Positions 31,201 to 47,641 are shown, counted from the first letter of the stretch. The stretch is 64,000 nucleotides of DNA from Crambe crambe (GCA_963924555.1 OZ004594.1:5611563-5675562); one strand, 5' to 3'. Notes: generated from the letters alone by a model not told the origin. Made by a program: numbers and translations.

Positions 31201-33843
31201 ATATGCATGCTGCAATTTGGGTAACACAAATGAGCAGGAAGTTGATGCTAAGATACCAAAAAAAAAACTGGGAGAGCTCGTTCATAATCCTTAGGCAACA
31301 CTCCTAGCCCATAGAGGCATATGCTCATCTTATATGCTGCAGAAGCCCACAATTGTCTCAGTAAGGATATATGCAGGGAATCTGTAGAAGGACTTCGATT
31401 CATTCCCACAGCCAATTACACAACTCTTTATACGAACCTGTTACCTGATTTGTCACCAAAAATGGTGCTTGCTTGGGATTCATCAGATCTCTACTACTTT
31501 GTGACTAATCTCTTATCCCAAATTCATTTGATGGAAGCATAGCAGGGCTGCATTTATGGAGAAGGGGCAAATTTTTATTCACTTGGCCACTATAATTATT
31601 ATAATCACATACAAAAAATACTTCCTGGCCAAGGCCCCTAAGTACTCTTCCATACCTGGAGGGTATTGTGGGTTATAAGATGGCTGAGACTGTTGAGTTG
31701 GATATGGATTCTGCTGAACAGGATATGGTGATGCTTGTTTCGGATAAGCAGCACTACCACTAGGGCCTGAATACAAATAAATAAGTAAACAAAAAACAAC
31801 AACAAATAAATAGCTTAAGCAACTACAGAATTGAATACTTGGAGAAGAACAAAAAGATTTAATAACTTCAGCAATCTGTAGCTACCCCTCATTTCCTCTC
31901 ATTCAGTTTCTGGGATTCTTCCTATTCACAAAACGTTATATTTCTGTTGAATATTCCTTTCCACATAATGGGAAGAATAAGAAAATTCTGGCTAGCAGGT
32001 AATAGAATGTACAGCTAACTTTTAAATTAGTCTGAATTCTGAATCCTATTTTATGAGCTTATTATTAGTAGTGGGTCAGCTGTGTTGTGTGGGGAAAATA
32101 GAGTTCTGTGGTTGTCAAGTACAATCTGACAACCAAAAGGACATTTTATTTTTTTCCAAAATAGCACAGCTAACCTACGTGGGTAAGGGTGTGAAGTGTA
32201 AAGTTGCTAGGCTCCGAAGTTGGTTATCGAGAGTGCGTTACACTGGTCATAAGACTGTATAAACAAAAAACTCTTTTTTCTCTTCACAGGTTTTCAGAAG
32301 GCTACAATGAAATACTACATCCACACAGAGAGGGAAGAGTGTATAAAATTTATTCGCTAACATAAGAAAAAATGATTTCTAATTTGTTGTTTTCTCTTTA
32401 TACTAGCAAGTGATAGGTGTCACATTGCCTCTAGTTGAGCCAATGAGCGTGACACACCTTACGCTGGTGTAAGGGCATGAGGTGCCCATGGCACAGAGTC
32501 GGAGCACAATTGGCACAGTTACAGATTTCCTATACAGCACTTTCTAATAGACTATACTATTATCACAATAATGTATAAAAAATTTTCCAGAGAGAGAGAG
32601 AGCTGGCTTCACTCTGCAGCAACTCATGTGTGTACTGAGCTGTTGCAATTGAGCTAGTAAGGATGGTCATGGGCATAAGTCACACAGCAGGAATGAAAGT
32701 CATAGAACTTGGCTTGAGTGACTAGAAGCTACAAAAGTATAAAAGTTAATCTCCTGCGATGGTCAGTAGCCAGCATGCAAAAAATCAGAGCTCCAAGACC
32801 TTCCATGAGCTCAAAATTTACATTATCTACTTAGTATCAGAGAGTGCGCTAACACTCTCCAAGTTAAGTAGGGATGGCAAGTCAAGCCATAAGACTGCAT
32901 GAACTAAAAATTCTTCTTTCTCTTCTACCCTTACTCTACAGGTTCTCAGAAGGCTACTACATTCCCACAGAATGTTTAAAATCTAGAATTCATTCACTAA
33001 CATAAGAAAAACGATTTCTAAAATTGACCTTTGTTCTTTTTCTTTATAATTAAGATCGACACACTGACTTATAGGCTATAGTCATCAAAATTCTGTTTAG
33101 GCCATCTGTTAGAGCGGCACCTAGAGACTGATCTTTTGCTATTAGTTTTGACTAAGGTTCTACTTCACAATTCAGTGATATCTATAGCACCTGGTAGTCT
33201 TTCTCTGTCATTTTGAAGCCAGCACACAGGCAGGGCCCATACATGGGCAGGCCACATAGGATAGTATCTGCATGTACGTGGCTACAGAGCTAGCTAGCTC
33301 TTCTCTTCAGTTTAGCTAGCTAAACTAGCTCCACATCTTACAAAGAAAAAGGATGGAAACAAGTGAGCACAAAAAATTTCTTCTAAATAAAAAGGTTAAG
33401 TAGGGATGGCATATTAAAGGCCTCATGAAAACAATCCCTACATTTATAACTAGGCAGTGGAGGATTGTTTTCACATGAGGCTGCAGCTCCACGTCTCACA
33501 TGTTCCATAAGCTATACAGCTCTAGTACGCTCCTAGATCCTCCAGATTTTGGAGAAGAGAATGAGAAAGTATACAGCAGATCCCTATATTTTTACAGGGA
33601 TTTGCATGCGCGAGACTAGTTGTTTCTCAGTCCTACGCAGGTCTTTTTGGCAACTTAATGTCTCTTGCTGCACAGAGAAATGTGGTATTGTGCACTCAAT
33701 TCTCACAATGTTTCACCTGGCTATTTATATACTTTCCAAGCATAATAATTATGGAACTGGACATAGCTTAAGAATCCAGGGCAAACCATCAAAATAAGGT
33801 ACTCACCACTCTGACTCCCAGACTTCTTCTTCCCAAAAGGCAT
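28214..33843 (-). CDS. DAZAP2: DAZAP2-like proline/glutamine-rich adaptor
   Basis: DAZAP2 is a small adaptor with PPxY-type motifs that binds WW-domain ubiquitin ligases and signalling proteins. Five exons: 33843-33807 (MPFGKKKSGSQS), 31766-31656, 30473-30294, 28554-28397, 28342-28214. Total 615 nt, 204 aa. Exon 3 is a tandem array of a 13-residue unit, GYPPQGAPVNPQP. Exon 4 carries PPPYSAVPGAPPP and GTFDQGARFSG; exon 5 carries PPPPGCAPTAAQVAAAQGQS, VVMTQQKRD and the end SDGGYTLF, close to the DAZAP2 C-terminus (DGGYTIW in human). The lysine-rich N-terminus and the repeat exon are extra relative to vertebrate DAZAP2. Introns are long and full of mobile elements. The gene is head to head with USP22. 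Confidence 0.85.
28812..29612. mobile_element. Older palindromic repeat (TTTTAGGGAATCTTG ends) split by a nested insertion
   Basis: CAGAGGTTTTAGGGAATCTTGC near 28812-28833 pairs with GCAAGATTCCCTAAAATCTCTG near 29590-29612. Related intact copies lie at 54001-54117 (GGTTTTAGGGAATCTTG / CAAGATTCCCTAAAACC) and 53114-53216 (decayed). The middle of this copy is occupied by the element at 28953-29496. Confidence 0.7.
28953..29496. mobile_element. TIR element with ~50-bp ends and 10-bp target duplication, Mutator-like
   Basis: The left end (TAGCCTCGTACCCAGGCCTT, continuing through AAGGGCCTGGTATCCACTGT) and the right end (its reverse complement, closing AAGGCCTGGGTACGAGGCTA) match over about 50 bp. 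AGTTCTAACC directly precedes and directly follows the element (28943-28952 and 29497-29506), a 10-bp target site duplication. Long TIRs with a 9-11-bp duplication suggest Mutator-like (MULE) transposition. The 440-bp interior has no transposase. Confidence 0.8.
29757..30000. mobile_element. MITE family M1, copy with damaged right end
   Basis: The left end GGCAAGTAGGGATGGCTGTG is intact. The interior is self-complementary around CCTATGAGTGCTCTCATGGG, with a short internal duplication of TAGGGATAGAGTAGC. The right end breaks off after GGTAGGCTCTCTTGTTCATG without the closing CCATCCCTACTTGCC. Confidence 0.75.
30297..30462 (-). repeat. 39-bp coding minisatellite in DAZAP2-like exon 3
   Basis: Three near-identical 39-nt units plus a shorter one encode GYPPQGAPVNPQP and variants. 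The array lies within one exon and keeps frame. Confidence 0.9.
30602..30620. repeat. (TA)n microsatellite
   Basis: Short TA run in DAZAP2-like intron 2, immediately left of a TIR element. Confidence 0.85.
30649..31065. mobile_element. TIR element related to the 28953-29496 element
   Basis: The left end GAACCCAGCCTCTTTTGGGG with GTGCCTGGTATTCACTGTGG, and the right end CCAGGCTCTCTTTCTCTCC...AAAGAGGCTGGGTTC, are inverted copies. The subterminal motif GCCTGGTATCCACTGTTT is shared with the Mutator-like element at 28953-29496. A 136-codon plus-strand ORF (30578-30988) runs through it, but it starts in a TA microsatellite and resembles no transposase. Confidence 0.65.
32200..32365 (+). repeat. Dispersed repeat R2, copy 2 (antisense to DAZAP2-like gene)
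   Basis: Contains CATAAGACTGTATAAACAAA, AAACTCTTTTTTCTCTTCAC|AGG and TTTTCAGAAGGCTAC, followed by ATTCGCTAACATAAG, shared with the other R2 copies. Confidence 0.75.
32833..33035 (+). repeat. Dispersed repeat R2, copy 3 (antisense to DAZAP2-like gene)
   Basis: Contains GAGTGCGCTAACACTCTCCA, CATAAGACTGCATGAACTAA, TTCTTTCTCTTCTACCC, TTACTCTACAGGTTCTCAGA and ATTCACTAACATAAG. It is the longest copy. Confidence 0.75.
33355..33490. mobile_element. MITE family M2, short copy
   Basis: Begins GGAAACAAGTGAGCACAAAA and AAATTTCTTCTAAATAAAAA, the same terminus as the long palindrome at 18889-19381. The interior GCCTCATGAAAACAATCC is complementary to GGATTGTTTTCACATGAGGC. Confidence 0.65.
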
Positions 33844-34077
33844 GGTAACTTATTAGCTATAATCCGTACTAAACAGCAGGCGAAAATTGCTGAATCATCA
33901 TGCTAATACGCTTATTATGCGCGCACGTACAAAAAAAGAAACAATTCATACGCGTACGCATATATGGTCTACTGGCGCGCGCGAACGACCGCGCAGCGCA
34001 GTTATGAGCGTGACGACCAATAGGTACGTGAGGGATTTTTGAACTCGGAAAGGTGTGGTGGCTGGTAGCTGCTAGCT
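33844..34077. promoter_or_regulatory. Bidirectional DAZAP2-like/USP22 promoter region
   Basis: These 234 bp separate two divergent start codons. The region is locally CpG-rich (GCGCGCACGTAC, ACGCGTACGCATA, GGCGCGCGCGAACGACCGCG) between AT-rich flanks. No specific binding sites are claimed. Confidence 0.55.
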
Positions 34078-38842
<4,765 letters not shown>

Positions 38843-39077
38843 TGCCGACATAGTTTATTATTTTTATCACGAGATAGCCACTTGCCTAGCAGTGTTACAT
38901 TTTAGATTTTTCTTACTCATTTTGAATTTTCAGTCATTATTATTATTATAGGTAGCATCCATCCATCAGACAGGTATACTTATTGACAAAAATGCACATA
39001 AATGATATTAGTATTTATGATTGTTTACAGAATCATAATTATACCTTATTATTTTATATATAACATGAGGAGTTTTT

Positions 39078-40842
39078 TCACTTTGTTTCTTTTGAAGAGA
39101 TGATTTCCAGGATATCTTGGAATAAAATAACAATAATGAGTACTAACCACATATCCACTGCAGGACAGATAAGAGCATGCACAGTTCAAAATGTGAATCA
39201 AGATGGAATAATTACAACTGACATACATAAGACTGTACATCTTAGCTGGCATGATAAGAATTACTAAATGAACTTTCCCTAAACAGCCTCTGCATTAGAA
39301 TTATGCCCACTTGATATCAGTGCATCATGTAAACTAGTTCTACTAATGCTGTAACCTTTGTGCATGTGCTTTCTATTCCCTTCCCATGGAACTGGACAAA
39401 ATAAATACCCCTTAAGAATATGACCTGATAATGTCATGCTTCCATGGGAACACACGTATGTAGCAGTGAGTACATTCACAACTTACTTGTGATAATTCTT
39501 TTATACGCATTGCAAACACGTGAGTCTGGCATTTCACGGATGAATGATTTTCCAGAATCACAAGATTCTCCCAGACGTGGATCCAGTTCAATTTCTCCAA
39601 GAAATGTAACATTCATTTCATCAGCCATTTTTTTTGCTCCTCCAGTAGTAGGTGGAAATATATTTGATACATTCTAGAAATAGAAGGTACAGATATCTAT
39701 TTAGTGTGCCACTTTACACTGTCAATATTTCTGCTAGTAAACACATACATAGTATTATGTACCTTACACTTTGGACAAATGAATCCACTCATATTCTCTA
39801 CTACACCCAAAATTGGTAAGTTGACTTTCCGACAAAAGTTGATTTCTCTCCTGACATCCATTAGTGCTACTTCTTGAGGAGTGGTTATAATAACAGCCCC
39901 ATCTACATGAGAAGAGCTGAGATACTGAATGAGAGAAAGGTGCTCATCAGATGTGCCAGGAGGAGTGTCCACCAGCAAATAATCTACTTCACCCCAATCA
40001 ACATCACGAAGGAATTGCTTGATAAGACCTGTGTAAATATTTGAACTATTTTAGTAGCATCATTATTATGTCATAAGAGCAGTAAATTGTCTCATAGAAC
40101 ATTTACCATTCTTTTTGGGTCCTCTCCATATAATAGCATCATCTGGTGATGATAACAGAAATCCTATTGACATCACTGCTAAGTTCTCTTCCACATACTA
40201 TACCATAATAGATTCAACATCATGTGTGTGCACTGAATATTCAAACAACTCTTAGACTGGGATCCTTCTAATGGTTTATTTCATGTTCTTCATGCAACCA
40301 GCTCTGGGGATCAGCTCTTTTTTAATTAAAACATAACACACAGATTCAGGATCAAGTTATGTATCCACTACAGTTGTCAAATTTTAAGAGTAACTGGACT
40401 TACAACTGGGGACCATCCTGATCCACTCTGGTGTACCTTTTCTCCTTCAAGTCCCATGACCAAAGGAATGGAAGGTCCACAAACATCTACATCCAAAACA
40501 GCCACCTAAGTACATGTGTAATACATGATGTCATTCAATCATAGCTATTGTACACTGTCCTAAATGGGCACAATTAATTTATGATTTTTTACCAGGGTTT
40601 CATACAGATAAGGCCATGCTTGTGTGAGGGGTTACCACACCCACTTTAATGTGCACTTAAACCAAAAAGTTGTGACTGTATTATAAATCCGTATAATTAG
40701 CTGTGGAAGGGAAGATGTCTTCCTTTTCAAGATGTGCTATAATAGAGATTTTAAAGACAATTGGGATTTCAATCAGACAGGGCCGGGATCTCCCCCTTTC
40801 CCCTCTACTGTATGAAACCCTAATGATTATTATTGTCTTTGC

Positions 40843-40873
<31 letters not shown>

Positions 40874-41845
40874 GATCAGCATCATGAGTGTGCTAGCACT
40901 CTGGGGATGGTAGGTTAAAGATCATAAGACTATAAACTAAAAACTCTTCTTTCTTACTATACAGGTTCTTGACAGAATTACTACATCTACACAGAAGAGG
41001 GAAGAGCACTAGCTAGTCATAACATCATGATGACCTATGTATAACTAACTATCACACTTTGATCATACATGTGTTGGACATGATCTTACAAGTGGATGGC
41101 AAATGAGTGGATGGCAAATAAGATTTACCTGAATATCTTCATTTGTTGAAAGACTGTATGCCATCTGAGCAGTGAAGGTAGTTTTTCCTACTCCACCCTT
41201 TCCTGAAAGAACTAAGATCTTGTGCTGAACCTTTGACATTCTATTTTCCACCTGCTCCACAGCTATGAGGGAGGGAAAAGTCAGTATTACACTGAGTCCT
41301 AGGTGGTAGAGCTAGTACAATAACTAATTTTACACAAAAAAAATTTCAGCAACATCCCAAATCACTCAGAGAATGAGAAAGAAGCCATTCTGCATCAAAT
41401 TGAATGATTCATGTTAGTGGGCCCTATAGCAAGTGTAGAAGGATAAGGAGGGAGGGGGGCTGTGAAATGTGGTTTAGAGCCAGCTGTGAGCTAATTAGAG
41501 TCTAGTCTTGCACACCAGACAAAAAAAAATGCAGCTGGCTAGCGAGACTAGCTAGTCTCAGCTTAGCAAGGATATCATGGTGGCTGAATCTAGTATAGAG
41601 CATTATACCATTACATACCTGGATCTGGGGACTTCACATTACCCGATGCACAGATGCTCTGGTTGGGGCAACCCTGACATGCTGATACTTTACCAGCATC
41701 ACAACTGTCTGTTCCAGGACAGCCTATGCAATATAATTTGTCCTTTATATTTAGTTCACTTCTGAAAAAATATTATATCAGACCTGGCAAGTGCTATGGA
41801 TCATTACTGTAACTCACTTTCTGGAGCATTTGAAGGTACACTCAT
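39078..41845 (-). CDS. NUBP1: NUBP1/Nbp35 cytosolic Fe-S scaffold P-loop ATPase
   Basis: NUBP1 is the cytosolic iron-sulfur cluster assembly scaffold that works with NUBP2. Eight exons: 41845-41814, 41761-41619, 41262-41129, 40505-40404, 40197-40107, 40028-39763, 39673-39487, 39115-39078. Total 993 nt, 330 aa. The N-terminal cluster motif keeps the exact family spacing Cx13C-x2-C-x5-C ([20 protein letters not shown], then NQSIC), which separates NUBP1 from NUBP2. The deviant Walker A is [12 protein letters not shown], followed by [37 protein letters not shown] and the second cluster motif FICPKCK. Exon 1 ([10 protein letters not shown]) is the least certain. Its donor must be GTTACA, because the better GTGAGT four bases earlier would break the frame. 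The short last exon adds [11 protein letters not shown]. Confidence 0.94.
40843..40874. repeat. (GTT)n microsatellite
   Basis: About ten GTT units in NUBP1 intron 3, directly left of an R2 repeat copy. Confidence 0.9.
40885..41010 (+). repeat. Dispersed repeat R2, copy 4 (antisense to NUBP1)
   Basis: Contains GAGTGTGCTAGCACTCTGGG, CATAAGACTATAAACTAAAA, ACTCTTCTTTCTTACTATAC|AGG and TACTACATCTACACAGA, in line with the other R2 copies. Confidence 0.7.
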
Positions 41846-43025
41846 CCTAGATCCTTATGACGAGGGGGTGGGGCACGCAGGGGCAGGGTTTAATATGACA
41901 TCATAACACAACGTCTACTCTTGATCTTGTGCTTGCATGCTATGGAGGTTAATACCGAACAAGGGTCCGAAGGAAGGCGATCATCCAGCGACAAAACAAC
42001 GTTAAAGCAGCAGAATCCAGTAAAAATTTGTGGTGGTGGAAGGTAGGTGTTCATAAAGCTATACGGTGATTGTTTTGCTAATCCTACCCTCTTCAGACCA
42101 GACATAGCATCAGTGATGCATTTATGTCTGCGAGCCAATTTAGCAGTTTATCCAATCCCATTTCAAATATTTCTGAGGATTGATTTGAGCACATAGTTGT
42201 GCACATGGCAAGTAGCTTTTATACCTATATCTCCCTTCTGCTTCTTTGAACTGATCCATGGGTGATTTACAGCTGCAAAAATTACCACTTTCCTATTGCA
42301 GAGTGTAAATGTGCTTCATTTGGTAAATAACACCAAATTAGGTAGATGTGCTTTATTTGGAGATAGTAGCTACCTTAAGGTAACTTTTATTAACATGTAC
42401 TCATTTTAGCGAATTTGTAATTTTCGCTAGTAATAATAATACCAGCTAAAAATACGTAATGATTTTGACCATGCCCACACGTTATCTCGAAGTTTTACTT
42501 CTGACCTCTGAACTCATAACATTCACATCATTATAATCATGATAATATTATAGTAATTATATGCTTGTGTGCCCCTCCTTTCCTGGTCATCTCCATCATG
42601 ACCAGAATCATGGCCAAATCCAATTATACATTGACAACACCAGACTTGATTTGCATTTTTCTTGAGCTGCTCCTCAAAATCGCCAAAATTAGACTGAAAG
42701 CAAAAATCGCTAAAATTAGTCTATGCTAATAATAGTTACCTTAAGGTATCTGACTATGTTCCTTATATTAGTTCACTATGCTGTAATTGTTTCCATGATG
42801 TCGACCACTAGTGAGACCAGTGGTATAGGATTTGCTTCATTGAAGACCCTTCATATGCTATTCCATTATTGCTGCTGCATGTATAGCATTGTCGCACACA
42901 TCCCAGCTATCCATGATAATTCCAGTGCAAGATCCCATTCAGCTTTTTTATACAGTAAATACATACGTGAATGCAAAGATGATGGTCCATGAATTATTCC
43001 CTTCTCTAGGAATGCTGCAGACCCA
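41846..43025. other. NUBP1-zinc-finger gene intergenic region
   Basis: This 1.2-kb divergent intergenic stretch has no recognised gene. It should contain the NUBP1 promoter and at least one 5' exon of the zinc-finger gene. The plus-strand sequence before 43008 ends in a good acceptor (CCTTCTCTAG|GAATG), so the 5' UTR or an upstream coding exon is spliced. An 82-codon minus-strand ORF (41890-42138) shows no similarity. Confidence 0.6.
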
Positions 43026-46000
43026 ATGGCTCGTACAGAGTTACTCTCAAGTTCTGCAAAAATTGTTGTTAGTGTGAAATCTGACGTGGACTGTACATCC
43101 ATAATTTCCAATACTCAAGAGGCTACTGTAATTGTCCGGCCTGTTCTCGATGTGCTAAAGGGGTATAACTCACCCTCCAGTCTCAGTGGTAGTCCTGGTA
43201 ACAGTAATCACTCCACTGGTGACATTCCTGGTGAGATAACAAAGATGCTGACACAGAATACTGTGGACTCTCCATCGACACCAGTGATATCCAAGCTTCC
43301 CGAAATTGATTTTGCAAGCCGACGATCACTCCTACGTTATAAATGTGAAAAATGTGGCAGGGAATGTCCCAGTAAACACAAGCTAAAGCGACATCTTTCA
43401 ACACATTCTGAAGCTAGACCTTTCCCTTGTAGCATTTGTGGAAGAACTTTCAAATGGACTGAATACTTGCAGAAGCATATGAGACAACAGCACCCTTTAG
43501 GGAAAAGAGGTAAATGTTGTGGTTTTTATGAAAGGGGTTAGCTTGTTTTATATTCATCGATGTAGGGCCCATTTCACAAGCAGCAAAGGGTTCCTCTATA
43601 GCTTGCAAAGGTAAGCATGCTGTGCATTCAACTCCTATGGATGTGAAGTCCACTACGAAATCCTCCGTGACCCTACGTTTGAAATCTGGAGAACTAGGTT
43701 GTGTACTCAAGTGTGGTGGTAGTTTGGAGCTGTAAAGAATCTCTGTACTATTTATTGTATGTAGATAAGAATGAAAGTGATAAGAAAATTGAAAATACCA
43801 GTGGAAACAACAAAGAACCTCATCCTCATGTGGTGAACAGTGATCAAGAGCAGGTGTGGTTTAGTGGTTATACATAGATCTTGCAACATGAAATTTGGAA
43901 CACCAAACCACATAGCTTCCTTTAAGTAGCCCAACTCTACAGCTACAATTAAGTCCTTTGAAAGGAGGCTATATAAATTTTGGTTTAGTGTCATGTTGCA
44001 AAATCACTGTACATAACCAACAACTTTTTTCTTCTTCATAATTGTGGCGGAGGGTGGGAGGGACCTGCCTCAGAATGAATGAATTTTACTTTTCTTCCTT
44101 TGTTGAATAGGTGAAACAGCCTCCGTCTACACAGAACGTCAGTGTTGGGGTTGACATGGATGCAGAAGAGATGAATGAGTGTGAACATTCTTCAAAAGTA
44201 GAAGAATCAGAACTTTCTGTAAAGGAACTCAATGATTCATCATTTCAATACCCCCAACAGAGTAATGTTGGTATGAGCTGCTGCAGTTCAGAAACAGTTG
44301 TGACTGGAAGTGATAATACGAGACTAGAAAATTGTGCTGGAAATCACAATACCAGTGGCACCACTATGACAGGAAATTTTCATGCAAGTTCAGCAACTCT
44401 TGGAGATAATCATCAGCATCATATAGCTACATCTTATTCCACTGGTATGACACGTACAATACTTGGCAGAATTTTGAGAGAGAATAGTATAGTGGGGAGC
44501 TACTTCACATGTTCATAATGCACACAAAGCTATTGGATTTACTTATCTTTGCCTAGGTAGAGATTCCAAGAGAAGTGAATGTTAACTATAATTTTTTATA
44601 TCTAGAGACTGATGAACGATTTCATTCAACACTCCGAAATCATAACTCTTTGGTCTCCACATCTGGTTACTTCGGAGGTGTTTCAGATTCCATGTGTGAT
44701 ACCTTACCAAGGTGTAATAATAATATGGCAAACATCACTACCAACACAATTTTTTCTCAATCTGCACTTGGTACAGCTGATGTGTTCTCCCAGAATGGCA
44801 GTAGTGGGCTCATGAACTCTAGTTCTATGAATTTGGTTTCATGTTCTTCACATCTTCCTGATCTGATTCACGATAGTACCCTTACCACCATGTCCAATGG
44901 AATCACTATGACCAATGGAAATACTATATCCAGAGGGGTCACTATGTCTGATGGAGCAATTCCAGACAGCATGGATGATAGTATTCAATTTGTGATGAAC
45001 ACTAATAGGACAAGTGGTGTTTTCCAAAGTACGACAAATAGTGGTTTTCAGGATGCAATGAATCATAATTTCCCTGCAACGAATGGTGGTTTCCAAGATG
45101 TGGCTAATGATAGTAACCAAAATGCAACAAATGATAGTTTCCAAGGTACTACAGATTGTCTCCAAGACCCTAGATCAAGTGGTAGTCTCCAACATGCAAC
45201 AAATAGTGGTACAGCAAATAATGGTTTCCAGGATGCAGCAGATAGTGGTTTCCATAATGGTAGTTTCCAGGATGCAACAAACAGTTGCTTCCAACTGAAT
45301 AATGGTGGTCTCCAAGATGCAACTAATAGTGTTCTTGGAGTTCAAAATGCAGTGAACAGTGAAGCTAAATTGAATAATGGTCTCCAAGATGCAATGAATA
45401 GTGGGCTCCATAAGGCAATGAATAGTACTCTTCAAGATCCAATAAATTCTGGATTCCAAGATACGTTGAATAGCGAGATCAGTGGGATTCAAAATGTGTT
45501 CACTGGTGGAATTCAAAGTACAACGAGTGATGGCGTCCAGGTTATTACACCAGCTCAAACTATGATGAATTGTGATCTTCAGGAAACAATGAATAATGAT
45601 CACCTCAATTTCCAATCTCCTAACCAGTATTACAGTGTGAGTGATACGCAGAACTACAATGATGTACCACAGGTGAATTATGTACCATGTTCTATGGATA
45701 CTCAAACCCATTCTTTTGACTCAGTACCTTCTTACATTCACATATCATCGATCACTGATGCTTCAGAGTCTGCTATAGTTTATGAATCAGGTGGTCAAAC
45801 CTACAGTTCTGATTCTTCAGTCAGCCATAGTGTAATGCAGTCTGATAGTACTAATTACTACATGGGTTCTACTGATGTGAACTTACCTAATAACACTAAT
45901 AGTGACCATTTTCCTCGTCAATACGTGACCTCAGAATCTCCTGCCTCAAGTAATGTTCAAGGTGTACCTATTTCTGATATGCAGCAGACAGGGCAATATC

Positions 46001-47350
46001 ACCAGATTCAGCTCAGTACTTGTCCAATAGGAAATAATGAAGAACTATCACAGAGAGAAGAGATGGAAAGTGTTGGTATTGATATTGGCATACAATGTGA
46101 AGTGGGTCCGGAAACTCTGCAAGCACTCCTTGAGGAGGAAGCTTCTGTATGTGAAGAAGGTGAGGATCAAGCAGAGAATACTTCATGTGAGTGAGTTTGA
46201 ATTGTATTCATGGTATATAAACTACATACCCTCATAGGTGCACAAGCTCAAGAGCTTGCATGGCTAAGTTTGCCATTCCTGAGGGCTAATGAGTTAGTTT
46301 TATAAGGAGTAATGAGGCCAGTATTTTTATAGGCTTTTGTATTTGAAAGGAGAGAACCGCTCTAATTTTGGAGCAATGAGGCCAGTATTTTTATAGGCTT
46401 TTGTATTTGAAAGGAGAGAACCGCTCTAATTTTGGAGCAATGAGGCCAGTATTTTTATAGGCTTTTGTATTGGAAAGGAGAGAACCGCTCTAATTTGGCA
46501 GTGTCCATTATTCAGAATTTTCATATTACCTATACAATATGTAGGTTTAAACGAGTCTGACTATACCAATGTGGGTGGTGAGAGACTAGTGCAGAAGTAT
46601 CCTTGTAAAATCAAGACTTGCAACAAGGCATACATTCATCGAAAAGATGTTATTCGTCATATGCGAATCCGTCATGGGATAACTCCAAAGACATTGGAAC
46701 CTGTAGTGGTAGAAACTCCTGAAAAACCTCATATTTGTGGTGTTGGTTTCTGTCATCGCTCATACTTTCACCTGAAAGATTTGAAGAGACACCAACGACT
46801 CTGCCACAAAGTTAGCCTTGAATCAGCTAGTAGTACTAGCTCTAGCGTTCCAGTTGCTGACAATGGACATTCTGTGACAGGTAGTACCAACAAAAGTCAA
46901 ATGAGATACCCATGTGACTTCACAGGATGCTTGCGTTCTTATGTACACAAGAAGGACCTTGTTCGTCATAAGAGACTATATCATAAAGATGCATCATCTA
47001 AACCTAGCATTCCAGTACCTATTTGGTACACTGACACTGAACTGAAAAAAATACGTCAGAAAGTTAAGCAAGAAATTGATACTAAAATACAAAAGTTTAG
47101 ACTGGACAGTACTGGATCAAATATCAGTAATAGCAATGATGAAGATGGTAGTGAAAGCCACAGGTCTATTGACCGTGCAGACATCACTAAAGAAAGTAAC
47201 ACGACTGTCTTATTATCATCTTCTACCTCTATGCATGATTCAAGAATCGATGTTGAACTAGATATTGACCCAGCTATTTCTAGTGATGTTGCATCTATCT
47301 TGGGTGCCCTTGAACAGCATAGCCAACAGATATTTAGGAGTAAGTTCTGA
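43026..47350 (+). CDS. Unrecognised C2H2 zinc-finger protein with split finger clusters
   Basis: No named ortholog is recognised. Exons: 43026-43509, 43566 to about 43697, 43765-43853, 44111 to an uncertain donor (frame open to 44516), 44557-46186, 46545-47350; about 1,150 residues. Two classical fingers lie near residues 109-160 (YKCEKCGRECPSKHKLKRHL and FPCSICGRTFKWTEYLQKHM), joined by a TGEKP-like linker (HSEARP). Three fingers of another type (C-x4-C...H-x4-H) lie in the last exon: YPCKIKTCNKAYIHRKDVIR, HICGVGFCHRSYFHLKDLKR and YPCDFTGCLRSYVHKKDLVR. Between them a 1.6-kb exon encodes Asn/Ser/Gln-rich, probably disordered sequence built on degenerate units like GFQDATNSG. DNA binding is inferred from the fingers. 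The ATG at 43026 is the first in its exon; an upstream coding exon is possible. The stop TGA overlaps a possible donor (GGA|GTAAGT at 47339). It converges with LLGL; an AATAAA lies at 47576. Confidence 0.85.
45040..45540 (+). repeat. Degenerate coding repeat in the zinc-finger gene
   Basis: About fifteen irregular units around the nucleotide pattern GGTTTCCAAGATGCAACAAATAGT-like (no unit exact) encode (G)(F/L)QDA(T/M)NSG variants. Reading frame is kept throughout. Long antisense ORFs (45175-45711 and 44848-45165) are shadows of the periodic composition. Confidence 0.8.
46306..46496 (+). repeat. 64-bp tandem repeat, three copies, intronic
   Basis: Units at 46306-46369, 46370-46433 and 46434-46496 begin GGAG(T/C)AATGAGGCCAGTAT and end GAGAACCGCTCTAATTT. 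They differ at only one to three positions, so the triplication is recent. It lies in the last intron of the zinc-finger gene, about 50 bp before the final acceptor. Confidence 0.95.
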
Positions 47351-47641
47351 CAGGCCTTCCTTTTTCTTTTTTCTTTCTTTCTTAGTGTGCTCATTTCCAT
47401 TCCAATTCCAATTTTCCCCTGCATTTAATGATCTCATTACAGTAATCAATTAAGCGATGCGTTTAGCCGATGATATCATTGTAACTTGCACTAACAAATA
47501 GCAGATAAATAAGCCATTGTTTAAAAAAGTCATGTATATATTGCTATAAGGAAATGTCATGAGACATCTAACTGAAATAAAAATTTTAAAATGATGAATA
47601 ATGGAGATTTATAAGTCGAAAGTAATGTTTACATAAGATAT

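Larger units (their letters stand above)
31767..33806. other. DAZAP2-like intron 1, repeats only
   Basis: No gene seen. It holds two plus-strand copies of repeat R2 (32200-32365 and 32833-33035) and an M2-type MITE remnant (33355-33490). Confidence 0.7.

Noticed and set aside
41890-42138. 82-codon minus-strand ORF upstream of NUBP1
   Set aside because: It does not join NUBP1 in phase and shows no recognisable domain.
44848-45711. Antisense ORFs up to 178 codons rich in Ile/Cys/Thr
   Set aside because: They mirror the periodic codon pattern of the zinc-finger gene's repeat linker on the other strand; no domain or start context supports them.
46306-46496. CRISPR-like array
   Set aside because: Units are 64-bp direct tandem copies without unique spacers, in an animal intron.
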